Positions 20,304-33,319 of a stretch of 64,000 nucleotides of DNA are shown here, in pieces. Under the pieces are notes generated by a model. The model made no database searches and was not told the origin of the DNA. It was given only the letters and a program-made list of their open reading frames with translations. Made by a program: the position numbers and the translations under genes. The DNA is taken from NCBI GenBank assembly GCA_016618085.1, contig JABLTG010000040.1, forward strand, positions 1 through 64,000, written 5' to 3'. Numbering within the stretch: the stretch's first letter is position 1; each line of letters begins with the position of its first letter. Origin of the DNA: Neovahlkampfia damariscottae (Eukaryota; Heterolobosea; Selenaionea; Neovahlkampfiida; Neovahlkampfiidae).

Positions 20304-23300
20304 ATGGACGTCTTTTCTCCAGATACGATTTCAATTAACATTTCAGAAATAAACCCAAACGAAACACAAAATAATCAAATCAAGGTTACTTTGACAGAAG
20401 ACGAAAACAAAATCAAGTTAAATTTTGACCAAAACGAAGTGGAACAATTACAAAATCCAAAGATTCAAAACTTACAAACCAGTGAAAAAACACCAAATTT
20501 AACACCTTACTCGATGACACCAAACGACTCTCCTTCTCAATCACCTTCAACTTCACCGAATCCTTCTCCAACCGCTTCTCCAAACGTTATGTCAAAAACA
20601 AAAAAATCATCAAGCTCAGGAAAGGTTATGAATTTTTCAATTGATAAAGAAGCGATTAAACCAGCTTTGGAAGAAATTTTAAACAACAAAAAACGTTGGT
20701 ATATTTTGCACTACGACGACGAAGGAAAAGTTTATTTAGGTGAGTCAGGAGAAACAGATGATTTGGATTCTTACAAAGATAGACTTCAAGACAATTCTGT
20801 TTCTTACGTAATTTTAAAAAAAAGTATTCCAAATGAAAACGTTGATAAAACTCTATTCATTTTTTGGGCTCATTGGTAAAATAAACTATATTATTATTAA
20901 CAAAAAAAAGGGGCACAAAAATTAAAGTTGTTCAAAGAGGAAAATTTACCCATCACAAGCAACAAGTTTATGATTTTTGTCAACAAAGCCTTCAATTATG
21001 CGGTGAATTTCAACCTTTAAATAGAGATGATTTGAATGAAGAAAAAGTTCTTTCAAAAGTTAGAGCACAACAAGGAAAATTGTCAACTGAAAAACCAAAA
21101 ATTTTAAAATCAAGAAGTGCTTCAATGTTTGTTATGAGTGGATCAAATAATTCATCACCTTCAAGAAGTCCTTCAAGAAGCCCTTTATTAGAAAGAAAAA
21201 TGACATTTGGATTATCAGATAAAAGTTTAGTAAAAGGACAAGGAACAGTTTCAATTGATGATGAAGAAAAAGCAGTTGCATTATTTTTAGAACTTAGAGA
21301 TTTTTCAAATGAACTTGATTGGATTAAACTTGGATATGAAGGAAAAAATAAAAAAGTTCTTCAAATACTTGATTCTGGAAAAAATGGATTAGAAGAAATT
21401 TCAACTAAAACTGATGAAAAAGAAATTTGTTACTTTTTATTAAAAGGATTTGTTTCAAGTACAAAACAAGGTGTTTCTTCACAAGATAAATATGCATTAA
21501 TCACATGGATGGGAAAGAAATTAAAAGCTTCTCAAAGAATTGGAGGATCACATGGAGCAATGTTAAAAACAACAATTTCTGGTATTTTACATATTACTGT
21601 TGAATTGACAATTGATACAATTCAAGATTTAAATAATGAACATATTTTTGGTAAAGAATCTTTAAAAAAACAAGAAGGTGTTAAATTATTATCACAACAA
21701 CCTGCAACACAAAAAAAGAGATCAGGAACACTCATGAAAACTGAATTCAAAATTCATGAATCTGACAATGTAAAACAAGAATTATCACAATTTAAAGATG
21801 AAGAAAATAAATTAACTTGGTTATTATTTTCGGATGAAGACCATGATTGCAAATTAATTAAAAAAGGTGAAAAGGATATCAAAGAATTTGAAGATTTATT
21901 ACTTGAAGATAAAGTATATTATGTACTTTATAAGTTGATTATTGAAGGAACACCAAAAGTTATTTTGATATCATGGATTCCTGAAAAAGCATCAAGTTTT
22001 GCAAAAGTTACATCTGCTTCAAATAGAAATTTATTGTCTCAATTTGTTTTGAAAGAAATGACATTAGCTGGAGAATATCAAGCAACTAATAAAGCAGAAT
22101 TAACTGAAGAATTAATTAAATCAAAAGTTATTGGTTCATCTGGTAAAGAAATTGATGCAGATAGTTTGTCACCAAGAACAAAATTAAAATTAAAACTTGG
22201 TATTGAACCACTTGATTCATTTGAAGAAAAAAGAAAATTAAGATTAAAATCAAGAAGTTTTATTAATCAATCACCAACTGGATCACCATCTGGAACTCCT
22301 TCTGGATCACCTAAAATTTCACCAAGAAGAAAAGCTTTATTAAGTGGTGTTATTTCACCAAGAAAATTATTCATCAAAAAAAGTGATTTTAGTCAAATTC
22401 AAGATGATTTAAAATTAGTAGATCCTGAAACAACTATTAAAGAATTAAAAAATTTGAATAATGATAAATCAGAAGAACCAAAAGATTTCATTCTTTTTGG
22501 ATATAAAGATAGAGAAAATTTAGATATTCTAGCAATAGGAAATAATGGAATTGAAGGAATGAAACCATTTCTTGATGAAAAAGAGGTTAGATATGCAGTT
22601 TATAAAACAATTGGATCTTCAAGTTATGGAGGAAGTTTAAAAATTGTTTTGTTAACATTTGTTGGAACAAAAGCTGGTATATTTCATAAAGGAAAATCAT
22701 CATCAACAAGACAATTATTATTCGCATTTTCAAATACTTTTATGTCATTGGTTGGTGAATATTATTTTACAACTGTTGAAGAATTAGATGATGAAAAAAT
22801 TTTACAAAAATTAAATGCATCAGTTTCAGATTTAAAAACAACAAAAACTGAAGGTTCACCAATAAAAAAATTTGGTGGACAAGATTTTTCATTAAATTAT
22901 GGAGAACCTGAAGAAATGAATGCAGCATTTGAACAATTAGCTGCTCCAAAATCAGAATTAAAATGGTTAATTTTTGAATATGAAAATGATGAATATACAT
23001 CAGTTAAAGTGGTTCAAAAAGGATCTGGTGGTGTGAAAGCAATTAAACCACATTTATCACAAGAAAAAGTCAGTTATATTTTAATGAGAATTTCATTCAT
23101 GGAATATTATGATATCGCAAAAGCAATTTTAATTACAGTTGTTGGAAATGAATGTCCACATTTTTTAAAAGCTTTAAGTTCTGGACATAGACAATTATTA
23201 TACAATTTTGCGAAAACTAAAATTTCAGTTGCAGGTGAATATCAACCTGATTCATTGGATAATTTTACAGATCAAGATTTATCTGCTAAATTAACAGGAA

Positions 23301-24373
23301 CACAAGAAAATAATTATCGTGATGCTGTTGAAGAAGATAAAAATCTTCATCGTAGTTATAGTCAAATCAAATCATTCACAATTAAAGATGTTCATTCTTT
23401 TACAGGAGGTGGTGCAAAAGAAGTTGAATTTAATGGTAAAGATGAAATGTTAAAAGCAGTCACAGAAATGAAAGAAAATGATCAAATTGAATATTTAGCA
23501 TTCAAAGTTGAAGGAAAAACATGTAGAGACTTACAATATATCCAATCAGATTTCAAACTTCATTCAGATGAATGGAATGAAAAATTCTTAGACCCAGAAG
23601 GAAATTATTATTTCATTATTGCAGTTAAATCATCAGAAATAGGTTATGGAATGGTGACAAAATATGTACTCGTAATTTGGAATGGTGCAAATGTTAAACC
23701 AATGAAAAAATCAAAATCAAGTGAAGTTAGATTTTCCATCTATTCATTGGTTAATGGTATTTTACAAATATCAAGTCAAATGTTTGCATCAAAACCAGAA
23801 GATTGTTCAAAAGATTCTCTTTTAGAAAAAATTACAGGATCAAGTTTAAGAGGTAATGAAATGGATCTAAAAGAAAAACAAGAAAAATATAAAGATCTTG
23901 GAAAACAAAAAACAGAACTTAAATTTAAAGATTTAAAAGAAATTCAAGATACAATTGAACAAATTACAGAAGAGACTGATGAAGTTGATTTTTTAATGGT
24001 AAAATATGTTCCAGACACAATTGATGAAATTGAATTATTCAAGAAAGGAAATGGAGGTCTTGATGAAATGAAACAATATTTGAAAGATGATGAAGTTTGT
24101 TTTATTGTACTTCGAGTAATGCATGCTTTTGGTTACGTAAAAGATCTTGAAGGTGCAGCGAAACCATATTATGGTATTATCCAATGGCAAGGTGAAAAAA
24201 TTACAGTTTTAGAAAAAGCAATGTCTTCTCATCATTTTAATGCTTTTAGTAAAACAGCAAGAAGAAAATTTGATAGACTTCAATTGAGTGTATCAGGTGG
24301 TCATTTACATTGTGAAAAATTAGAAGAATTTAATTTAGATAATCTCAAAAAAACAATGAGATTATTTGATTAG
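20304..24373 (+). CDS. Giant protein with seven tandem ADF-H (coactosin-like) domains
   Basis: Two exons (intron 20876-20910) encode 1344 residues. After a Ser/Pro-rich N-terminus there are seven similar units of about 140-190 residues. Each has the pattern W(L/I)xxxY... KxG.GGxxxxKxxLxxxxVxYxxxR, a strand like KAILITWVG, a Ser-rich loop and AGEYxxxxxxEL. Examples are LTWLLFSDEDHDCKLIKKGE, VRYAVYKTIGSSSYGG and VSYILMRISFMEYYD. This is the ADF homology/coactosin fold, which binds F-actin. Units are separated by Ser-rich linkers. Single ADF-H proteins are about 140 residues, so this may act as a multivalent actin binder. A CCAATCA box lies at 20250. Confidence 0.75.
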
Positions 24374-24504
24374 AGTTGAAAATAAAACCTTTTATTTTTT
24401 CTTAGAAACGAAGATTGGTGTGTTTATTATTGACTTTGATTTCAATTTTTTGTTTTTTCTTTTCATTGGTCAATTTCAGTCGTTTTTTTTGCAACGAATA
24501 AAGG

Positions 24505-24811
24505 ATGTCTCAAATTTTACCTGGTGCTATCGCTTGTGGTGCTTGTCTGTCATTTATAGGATTCAGTACAAATCTTGTAATCAGACTTCATGATGGAGAA
24601 GTAAGAAAGTTAAAAAAAATTTAAAAAAAAAAAAAAGAAAAGAGTAAAAGATATTCCATCATATTTTAGATATGGACTCATGATGAGAGATTTAGCAATT
24701 GGTGATGTTATTCATGGAGGTTTTCACAAAAAAGGTTCTGTTTATAAAGAACATGAAGATGCCATGGATAATTTATATCTCAAGTTATATAAAAGTAAAA
24801 ATGAGGAATAA
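24505..24811 (+). CDS. NDUFA1: Complex I subunit NDUFA1 (MWFE)
   Basis: 89 residues in two exons (intron 24601-24637). MSQILPGAIACGACLSFIGF is a membrane helix preceded by the ILPG motif, followed by RLHDGEKRVKDIPSYFRYGL and MMRDLAIGDVIHGG. That matches the MWFE layout (helix, then a HW..MERD-like segment). It is an accessory inner-membrane subunit of NADH dehydrogenase. Too short for confident identification without alignment, but order and spacing fit well. Confidence 0.7.
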
Positions 24812-24861
24812 TATGTTTAATTTCTTTGTTTTAAAAAAAAAACGTGTTTTTTATTTTTTTT

Positions 24862-25291
24862 TTATTTTTTTTTTGGTTTTGTTTTTTGTTTGAGATTTTT
24901 TTTCAATTCTTGTTCTAAAGAAGAGGCATCATAAATTTGAGCGTTTTCATCCATTTCCATTGCTGTGTCGTATTGTTGTTGTTGTAAATTCATTTGTTGT
25001 TGAAGTTGAGCATAGTATTGTTGTTGAATCAAATATTGTTGGTACATCATGTTTTGTTGTTGTTCTAATTCAAAATTTAGAGATTCATGCACAAAAAAAC
25101 ATCTTTTTTATTTGTGATTTTAAAAAAAATAAAACAAATTACTTCTCTCCGTATTTACAACCACCAGGCGAATTAAAAAATTTGCAAATTTCTTTGTTAT
25201 GTGAATTACTATGTGAAAATTGACATTTATCACCGTTCTTGCATCCACTTGGACTATTGTAAAAAGCACAAGGTTTTGTTGAGTTATTCAT
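24862..25291 (-). CDS. Two-finger CCCH zinc protein with Gln-rich tail
   Basis: Two exons (intron 25103-25142) give 129 residues. Two CCCH fingers, C-x8-C-x5-C-x3-H, are CAFYNSPSGCKNGDKCQFSH and CKFFNSPGGCKYGEKCFFVH; the intron cuts the second. The tail is Gln/Tyr-rich (YLIQQQYYAQLQQQMNLQQQ) and ends in Lys. Likely an RNA-binding protein; no ortholog is recognised. It converges on NDUFA1 with about 50 bp between stops. Confidence 0.75.
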
Positions 25292-25466
25292 TTTGTTTCG
25301 TCCAATAATATTTCAGACTGAAATGTAACGATAAAAAAGAAAATGAAAAATATTTTTTTTTAAATAATGGATACACTCAATTCTTCAAATTCAAAAAATT
25401 CATCTTTTCAAAATAACCAATCAAACTTTATTTCCCGTTTTTTTTTTTCTTCCAACTTCAACATTC

Positions 25467-28014
25467 ATGAGAAGCTGGAAAAAATTAAAATGTTCAGGTG
25501 AAATTCCACCACAGAGATCTAGACATTCAGGTGTTGTCCATGGTAATTTACTTTATGTCTTTGGTGGTACTTTTTATTTTTTATTTTTTTAATTTGTGGT
25601 AATGTGTAGGAACTGATGACAATGGAAAAATGAATGATTTAAGAAAGTTAAATTTAACAACTTTTGAATGGAAAAAAGTTGAAAATAAAGGAAATGCACC
25701 TTCAAAAAGATCAGGACATTCTGCTTGTATTGTAAATAACTGTATGATTATATTTGGTGGTTATGACATGCAATCTTGTTCAGATATTCATTTATTTTCA
25801 TTTAAAACAGCTACATGGGATAAAATATTGCCAATAGGTGATATTCCATCAAAAAGAAATCATCACAGTGCTACAGGCTATGAAGATTCAATGTAACAAA
25901 AAAATAATTAATTGATTCAAAGGTATGTTTTTGGAGGACATGGATGGAATGGTATTTCAAATGTTTTTTATAATGATGTTTATGAATTCAAGTTGACAAA
26001 TCAGAAGTGGACAAAAATTGAAACCTCTGGAGACATTCCTCTGAAAAGATATGACCATTCTTCAGTAGTTTATAAGAAACATATGTATATTTTTGGTGGT
26101 GAAGATAAATCCTTCATGAATGATTTGTTGAAGCTTAATTTGAAAACTTTTGAGTGGAAATTAATTGAAGCATCTGGTGACATTCCAACAAAAAGATCAG
26201 GACATAAATCGACAGTAATATTTATTATGCTTAATTATTTCAGGTGAATGTGTTAGGACAAACTTTAATGGTGTTTGGTGGCTACGATGGATCTTATTGT
26301 AATGACTTGTACAGTTTCAATTTTGTTAATCAAATTTGGACAAAAATAAAAACAAGTACTAATATTTGATTTTAATATTTTATAGATGGTGATGTACCTT
26401 TGAAAAGATATGATCATGTTGTCATTTCAAATAATGAATCATTGTAAAAATCCAAGTTTTTAATAATTTTTTATTAGGTTCATTTTTGGTGGAAATTGTG
26501 AACATTCTCTATCAAATGAAGTTTATGAATATAATTTTGGAAATCCTAATTCAATATTTTTATTCAAAAATTTAATTGAAAATGAAAATTATTCAGATTG
26601 TATTTTAATTTCAAATGAGAAAAAGAAATTTTTTTGTCATAAATTTTTAATATCACAAAGTGAATATTTGAATGATATATTGTTAAAAAATGAAGAAGAA
26701 ACTATTAATACATCTGAAGAAGAAGAAATTAAAGATAAAAAAATATTAGAAATTCAATTAGATTTGACCAATGAAATACTATCAGAAGTAAGAAATTTTT
26801 TAATTAAACAAAAAAAAAAGATTCTTTATTATTTATATTCAGGAAATATATTTCCAATTGGAAAAACTAAAGAAAAAACAGAATATTCATTATATGTTAA
26901 TTTAATTAAAGGATCAAAAGAATTACAATTAACATCCTTATATTACTTATATTTATCACAATTTGATTTAATAATTTCAATTGAAAATGTTTTAAACATA
27001 TTAATTTTATCAGAAAAATATGAATTAAAAATGTTAAAAAAATTATGTATTCATTTTTTCAAACAACATAAAAAAGAAATTAAAAAAGAAAGTGTTCTAA
27101 AGTTAGATAAAGAGATAATATATGATTTATTTAATGAATCTGAAGAAGAAGATGAGAATATTATTAATAACTTTTTGAATCAAAATTCAAATGATTTAGA
27201 AAATCATATACTAAAATTATATGAAACAAAAAATTATTGTGATGTTTATTTAATTTCATCTGATTTAGTTAAATTTAAATGTCACAAAGGAATTTTATCA
27301 AATTCATGTGAATATTTTGAGATAATGTTTTCTGGATTATTTGAGGAATCATTTAAAAATGAAATTTTTTTAAATGATGATTTGGATTCAATTACATTAG
27401 AATATATCTTAAATTTTATTTATACTAGAGATTTAGGATTAGTTGGTGATCATTTGATCTTAATAAATTTATTGAAATTTTCAGATTTTTCATTGATGAA
27501 AAATTTATTTGAATTGGCATTAGATCAATTAATTTCTTTAGTTAATATTGGAAATGCATTAGAAATATCACAATCTTGTGTTGAATTTGAAAATTCAGAT
27601 GATACAAGATTAAAAGATAAATGTATGAATGTTATCAAATCAACATCAAAAGAAGAATTAGTTGAAATTATTTTTACTCAACAAGAGTATCAAAAGAATT
27701 TAAAGGATCAAATAAAAAAGCAACATAATTTCATTTCAAAAAAAGAACATGAAAATATTTTAGAAAAAGTAAAATTAGAATATGAAGAAAAAATACAAAA
27801 TTTGATAAAAAATAATAAATTGAATTTTAATAATGTTAAAAAAGAACAAGAAGAAATTATTAATTTAACATCACCAAATGATAATTCCAATTCAGATGAA
27901 AGTGAAAATGAGAAATCTCCTTTGATTATTGGAAAAGATGAAGAATTGATTGAAAAACAAAATAGAAATAAAATTGAACAAGAAGAAGAGGATATTAAAG
28001 AAAAAGAGGATTAA
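25467..28014 (+). CDS. Kelch-BTB-BTB protein, LZTR1-like
   Basis: Six exons (introns 25567-25609, 25893-25922, 26215-26243, 26356-26385, 26444-26477) encode 793 residues. About six Kelch blades are seen (LYVFGG, MIIFGGYD, YVFGGHGWNG, MYIFGGED, LMVFGGYDG, FIFGGN). Two BTB domains follow, at NYSDCILISNEKKKFFCHKF and NYCDVYLISSDLVKFKCHKG, each with a BACK-like helical tail, then an acidic C-terminus. This order is that of LZTR1, a CUL3 substrate adaptor for RAS-family GTPases. Orthology is inferred from architecture. Its stop codon overlaps the stop of the convergent RBM42 gene. Confidence 0.8.
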
Positions 28015-28667
28015 TTAAATTCAAATTTCTTTTTTTTTTTCTTTTTTTGTGCATCTGGATTTCGATCTTCCCAAGTTGATTTTTTTAATTTACAAGGTCT
28101 ACTACCAATGTATTTTCCATCAAACTCCATGATAGCTTTTAAAAAATCTTCACCATCTAAATAAGAAACAAATCCATATCCTTTTGATTTGGATGTTGCT
28201 TTATCACGAACTATTTTAGCTTTAGCAAATGATGGATATTTTGAAAATGTATCTGATAACAATGTCTCATTTACATCATTTCCTAAATTTCCAACAAATA
28301 TTCTATAATCATTTTCTGGCCATTCTGCCAAACTTTCATCAGTCCATTTTTCATCACCTATTTTCCTGATGGTTCTTTTTTTTGCTTTGTTGTCCAATGT
28401 TGATGATGAACTGGATGTTTCTTCAGTTTCAAAATTTGGTTTTTTTATTCTTTTTTCACCTGTATAATTTGTTGGTTGTAGCATTGAAGATAAATTATAA
28501 GTTGGTTCAGCTGAAATTTTTTGAGATTTAATTTCTTTAAAATTGGTTTTTTTATTTTCTTGTTCATTTTGTTTCTCTTTTTTTGAATCTGTTATACTTT
28601 CTATTAAACTCTCAAATTCTGCAAATTCAGAATCTAAATCTTTTTTTTTTGGTCTGAAACTCTTCAT
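28011..28667 (-). CDS. RBM42: RBM42-like RNA-binding protein
   Basis: Single exon, 218 residues. After a charged N-terminal half comes RTIRKIGDEKWTDESLAEW, then one RRM with RNP2 (RIFVGNLG) and RNP1 (KGYGFVSY), and a C-terminal STWEDRNPDAQKK. That combination is characteristic of RBM42, a single-RRM protein linked to splicing and stress granules. A TGATTGG box lies at 28700-28706, 33 bp upstream. Confidence 0.85.
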   Translation of the reverse strand: MKSFRPKKKDLDSEFAEFESLIESITDSKKEKQNEQENKKTNFKEIKSQKISAEPTYNLSSMLQPTNYTGEKRIKKPNFETEETSSSSSTLDNKAKKRTIRKIGDEKWTDESLAEWPENDYRIFVGNLGNDVNETLLSDTFSKYPSFAKAKIVRDKATSKSKGYGFVSYLDGEDFLKAIMEFDGKYIGSRPCKLKKSTWEDRNPDAQKKKKKKKFEFN

Positions 28668-28718
28668 TTTGTTCTTTTTTCTTGAAAAATGTGAAAATTT
28701 GATTGGATAATTAAGAGT

Positions 28719-30971
28719 TTATTTAATTCTATGTCTTCTAAATACAGTTTTAAGTTGAGTATTCGTAACTTTTTTTTGAGATTTAATTTTTTCTTTTTCA
28801 TCTTTTGGAATTCTCTTTGAAGAATCTTCTCTTCTTTTTTTAATTTCTTCAATTAAATCCTTTTCATCTTTCAAAGATAAATCTTTAATTCTTTGACCTC
28901 TTTCAATTTTATCTAAATTTGTAATTGTTTTAAAAGAATATCCTTGATTTAATAAAAATTGTTGTCTTTTTGTACTAAAATACATTTCAGATGTATCACG
29001 AGAAATTAAAGAATAAAAAAATGCATTAAATCCACTTTTTTCATCTCCTTTTGGTCTTAAAATTCTACCTAAACGTTGAGTTTCTTGACGTCTTGATCCT
29101 TGTTGTGATGAAATTTGAATAATAACAGATGCATTAGGAATATCAATAGCAGTATCACCAACACGAGAAATGAATACAGTATTCAAATCCTTATTAAATT
29201 GAAATTGAGATAATACACTTAATCTTTCATGAACTAATGTTTCACCTGCAATAAATGGTTTTCCCAATAATTTTGCATAACGTCTTTGTGCATAAGTTGA
29301 ATCACAATAAACAATAACTTTATCACCTCTTGCTTCATGATATCTGATTAAAAATTCACATGCTCTAAATTTATTTGGATTCATTTCAAAAAAATCATTT
29401 TGTTTCATTGTTGATGTTTCTAAATATGCTTTAAAGAATTCAGGTGTCATATCACACCAAACTTCAACACATTGTACATTTGCTAAATATCCTTGTTTTT
29501 GAAGATCTAACCAATTTGCTTCATACAATTTAGGTCCAATTAAATGATAAAGATCTTCTTCTTTACCATCTTCTCTTAATAATGTTGCAGTTAATCCTAA
29601 TTTAGTATGTGCTTTTACAATGGACAAAACTTCTCTAAAATTTTTTGCAGGAATAACATGACATTCATCCATAACTAATAAACCCCATTCACGTCTTTGA
29701 ATTTCTTTCATAAAACTTTCTGATTCAGATGCTCTTTCACCTTTTCTTGAAAGCATTGAATAAGTTGTAAATACAACAATAGCACTTCCATCTCTTGGTA
29801 TTGAATCTTTTTCACCTGAAATCCAACGAACTAAACAATTATCATTTACATTTGTCCAAAGTTTAAATTGTTTATACCATTGAATAACAGACACAGTATC
29901 AGGACAAATTACTAATGTATTCTTTTTGACAGTTGAAACAGCAGTAATTCCAACTAATGTTTTACCAGCACCACATGGTAATACAATAATACCTGATCTT
30001 GCTCTTCCAGAACCAAACATTTTTGATAAACATTTTTCTTGATAACTTCTAATACTTGTACTTGTTTGTGCTTTTAAATCAATATCTAATTGTGGATTCT
30101 TTGGATCATTTAAATAATCATAATATTCAGTCATTGGTAAATCAATTCGAATACATCTTTCTTTTATTTTTTCAACTTTAGTTGAATCAATTTCAAATGA
30201 GTATGTAATTTCATCTTGTAAATTTGTATTTGTTGATGTTGATATAAATTCAAAATTTTCATTTTCTGATTTCTTTTCGTGAACATAAAATCCAAAGTTT
30301 TCATCCATTTCATATTCAACTTTTTTATTTTCAATAATTCTTGATTCTTTTATTAAATCTTCTCTTAATAATCTTTGTAATGTTGATGGATTTGTTGATT
30401 GAACAAAAAATGAATTATCTTCTAAAACTAATTTAACCTTTCCATATGCTTCAGTATTTTTTTTTATGAAATGAATGATATCATTATCTAATTCTATTTT
30501 GGATAATTTATCTAATACTGTTAAAATTACATCAGTTTCTAATCCAATGGAAACAGCAGCAAATAATGAATAAGGAGTTAATTTATATTCTTGTATTAAT
30601 TCAGGTCTTGAAATTGGTTCAGCAATTGCTACTAAAAAGTCATATGCTTGTTGATAAACAGGTGAAAAGGTTTCTAATACAATAGTTTTATTTGGACAAA
30701 CATAGAGTGGTCGATTTTCATGATCTTGTTTTAATTTTAAATTTGAATAATCACCAATATCAAATAAATCAGTTAATATTCCTATTTTTTTGAATAAAAT
30801 TTTTTTTTTTTTTTTTTACGGTTTTCTTCTTCTTGAATTTTTTTTTTTTTATTTTTTTTTGAATCTTTTTGTTCTCTTGTTCTTTTTAATGGATTTGTTT
30901 CTTCTATGGTCGCTTATATTTTAGTATTTGATATTTTCTTTACGTTTCGAATTTTGTTCGTTACTGTCCAT
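28719..30971 (-). CDS. ERCC3: TFIIH helicase/translocase XPB (ERCC3/SSL2)
   Basis: Three exons (introns 30782-30819 and 30913-30943) encode 727 residues. XPB-type N-terminal domain: LKLKQDHENRPLYVCPNKTI, FSPVYQQAYDFLVAIAEPIS. Helicase motifs: Walker A CGAGKTLVGI, motif II written DECH instead of the usual DEVH, RED motif LLREDGKEEDL, then MNPNKFRACEFLI, SRVGDTAIDIP and QRLGRILRPK. Functions in promoter opening and nucleotide excision repair. Two small exons carry the basic N-terminus MDSNEQNSKR. Confidence 0.95.
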
Positions 30972-31054
30972 TGTTTTTTGGTTCTTCAAAACCGAGTTGA
31001 ATTTAATTGGTCATTTCCATTTTTATCAAATTATTGGAGAATTATTTTTACTTG

Positions 31055-32065
31055 ATGAAGATTTTTAAATACACAAAATATCCAAATTTATATCAAATTG
31101 AACGTTGTATTGGACATTCAAACTTCAAAAATGATGTTTTAGTGTCAATTTCACAAGAAAAACATGCCAAAAAAAACGTAATTTTTTTTTCTGGAGATGT
31201 GCAGGACTATGAAGAAAAAATGGCAATGAATTCATCAGAAAAAAAGTATATAGATTATAGTTTTGAAAATACTTGCATGAAACTACAAGATAAATTTAAA
31301 AATCAGAATATATTCCTAATTGTTCCTTCAAAAAAAGAAACTGTTTATTCTTTTAATGAATATTACAATTTTTATCATCCTGGGATCAGTTTAATTCATC
31401 TAAAAAAGTTATACGAAAATTCTATTCAATTCTTGAATCAAGGTAATTTAAAAAAAAAATAAAACAATCAAGAATACAAACTTGAACTTGATATTACAAC
31501 AGGTATCAATTTAATCGCTTTTTCAAAGGGTTGTGTTGTTTTAAATATGATTTGTTCAGAAATTTCTAATTTTTACAAGAATAATTCAACCTATCATCCT
31601 TGGTCCATTCCTGAAAATGAAAAAAAAATTCCAAGTTCAAAATCATTCAAAATTAACAAATTTTTTAAAATAGACATCTATCATATGAAACTATTTCAAA
31701 ACAAAAATTTAACAAATGATCTCGAAAATTTGAGAAAGGATACTTTGGAATTTTCATCAAAATTTACATCAATGCATTGGTTAGATTGTCATAGATTCAT
31801 CAATAATGATTTAATGTTGATTGATTTTATTGAGTATTTAAAAAAAAGCAATGATAAATTGAATTTAAGAATACACTCAACTTGTGAGTTATATGGCAAC
31901 AATGATAATTATTATAGGATTCATATTAAACCTGAATGTGATTATTTTATCGAATTCTTGAAAATGAAGTGGAAAAACAATTTACATTTTCAATATTTTG
32001 ATCAAGAAAAATCAATGAAAATTCATTTTTTGATCATTGAGAAATTCAAAGATTTTGATGAATAA
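31055..32065 (+). CDS. C2orf69-like protein (UPF0565 family)
   Basis: Two exons (intron 31443-31472, 30 nt) encode 326 residues. The key segment is TGINLIAFSKGCVVLNMICSE, which holds the hydrolase-like GxSxG-type FSKG elbow of the family, followed by MHWLDCHRF. Vertebrate C2orf69 is a mitochondrial-linked protein with an alpha/beta-hydrolase-like fold. Identification rests on this motif block. The ATG at 31055 is used, not the upstream TTG. Confidence 0.65.
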
Positions 32066-32132
32066 TTTATACTTGATAGATTTCAAATACAGCTAGGTCA
32101 AGAAAATAGTCTATGTAAAATTGGATTTTATT

Positions 32133-33236
32133 TCAACATTCAGGTACTTCATTTAAGTCATACCCAACATATTTCATGTGGTCATCAACAGACCATTGCC
32201 AAAATGGTATTTTATATGAACATGTTTTATCTTCACCACTTCCATCACATTTTCTATAATTTTGTTGATCATTTTCAAACCACAATTCAGTTGGTGGGTG
32301 TGTATAAATAAATAATTTATCATGAACAACATGAGGAACTACATCTTTTCGATTCACAACTCTATATTGGTTTTTAACAAACTATTCAAAAAAAAAAAAT
32401 GATCAGATTTCATTAAAATTGATTACTGATGAATATCTTTTGACAAAAATTTCATTTCCTACTCTTGGTTTTCCATAGGAAATTAAATCAATTTTTCCTC
32501 TGAATTGTGATTCTTCTGATAAAACAGCTGCACAAATTTCGCCCAATGCTCCTCCTAAAATTCTTTTTATTTTAATAGATTTCGAACCTCTTGAATGACC
32601 AGTTATTAAAATACGAACATCTTCTGGTGCTTTAGATAATGCTGCTAATATTCTGGTATGAAGTTCTAAATATGAGGTATAAAAACCAGCATGAACCCTT
32701 GATCCTTCAATATTACCATGAGGAAATGGCATTGATTGCACATTTAAATTTGACCACCAATTCCTCAGATTTGTCATTTTTGTACCTCGAAATGAAATGA
32801 TAACTTAATAACAATAAAAAACAATTTTTCCAATTTCTTTACCATATTTTGAATTATATCCAACATAAACTAGTGAATCATAATTTTCATCTTCTATAAT
32901 ATCAATCACTTTTAATTTTTCTGTTGTTTTTTCACACCAAATGCATGTCCAATCTCGAACTTTTTGATGATCTTCACAATATGCAACAGAACTGAATAGC
33001 ATGGCATCTTTAAGGTGGTATATTGGGTGAGGTCCTCCAAATATACCAAAAAAAAATAAAATAATGATAAAAATAAAAAAAAAACACAAAAAACTTCCGA
33101 AACAATACCATAAACTGAAATACATCAATCTATCGCGCATTTGGTTCTTTTTTACATCCAAACCTTCCATAGGATTTGCTTCCAGATGTAATTTATCCAC
33201 TAATCTATTCTTTTCACCCTTTGGATTTTCATACAT
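32133..33236 (-). CDS. Class 3 (triacylglycerol) lipase, membrane-anchored
   Basis: N-terminal membrane span (FLCFFFIFIIILFFFGIFGG) then a lipase domain: HLKDAMLFSSVAYC, IISFRGTKM, the nucleophile elbow GHSRGGALGEICAA, SYGKPRVGNE, and VVNRKDVVPHVV. The elbow is seen only when a 33-nt, stop-free intron (32555-32587) is removed. Another intron is 32382-32426. The junction before IISFRGT, near 32805, has an in-frame TAA and no clean GT-AG solution, so a base may be miscounted there. Catalytic Ser, Asp and His positions look intact. Confidence 0.8.
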
Positions 33237-33319
33237 CAGTGATAAAAGAAGTTGAATTTATCTTGGAATCTATTTTGATTGGATCGGAGAATTAAATTTG
33301 TATTTAGAAGATAAGAAAA

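Noticed and set aside
24821-24890. Poly-A/T tracts as signs of retroposed sequences
   Set aside because: Such runs are found throughout introns and spacers of this AT-rich DNA, and there are no target-site duplications or element cores next to them.
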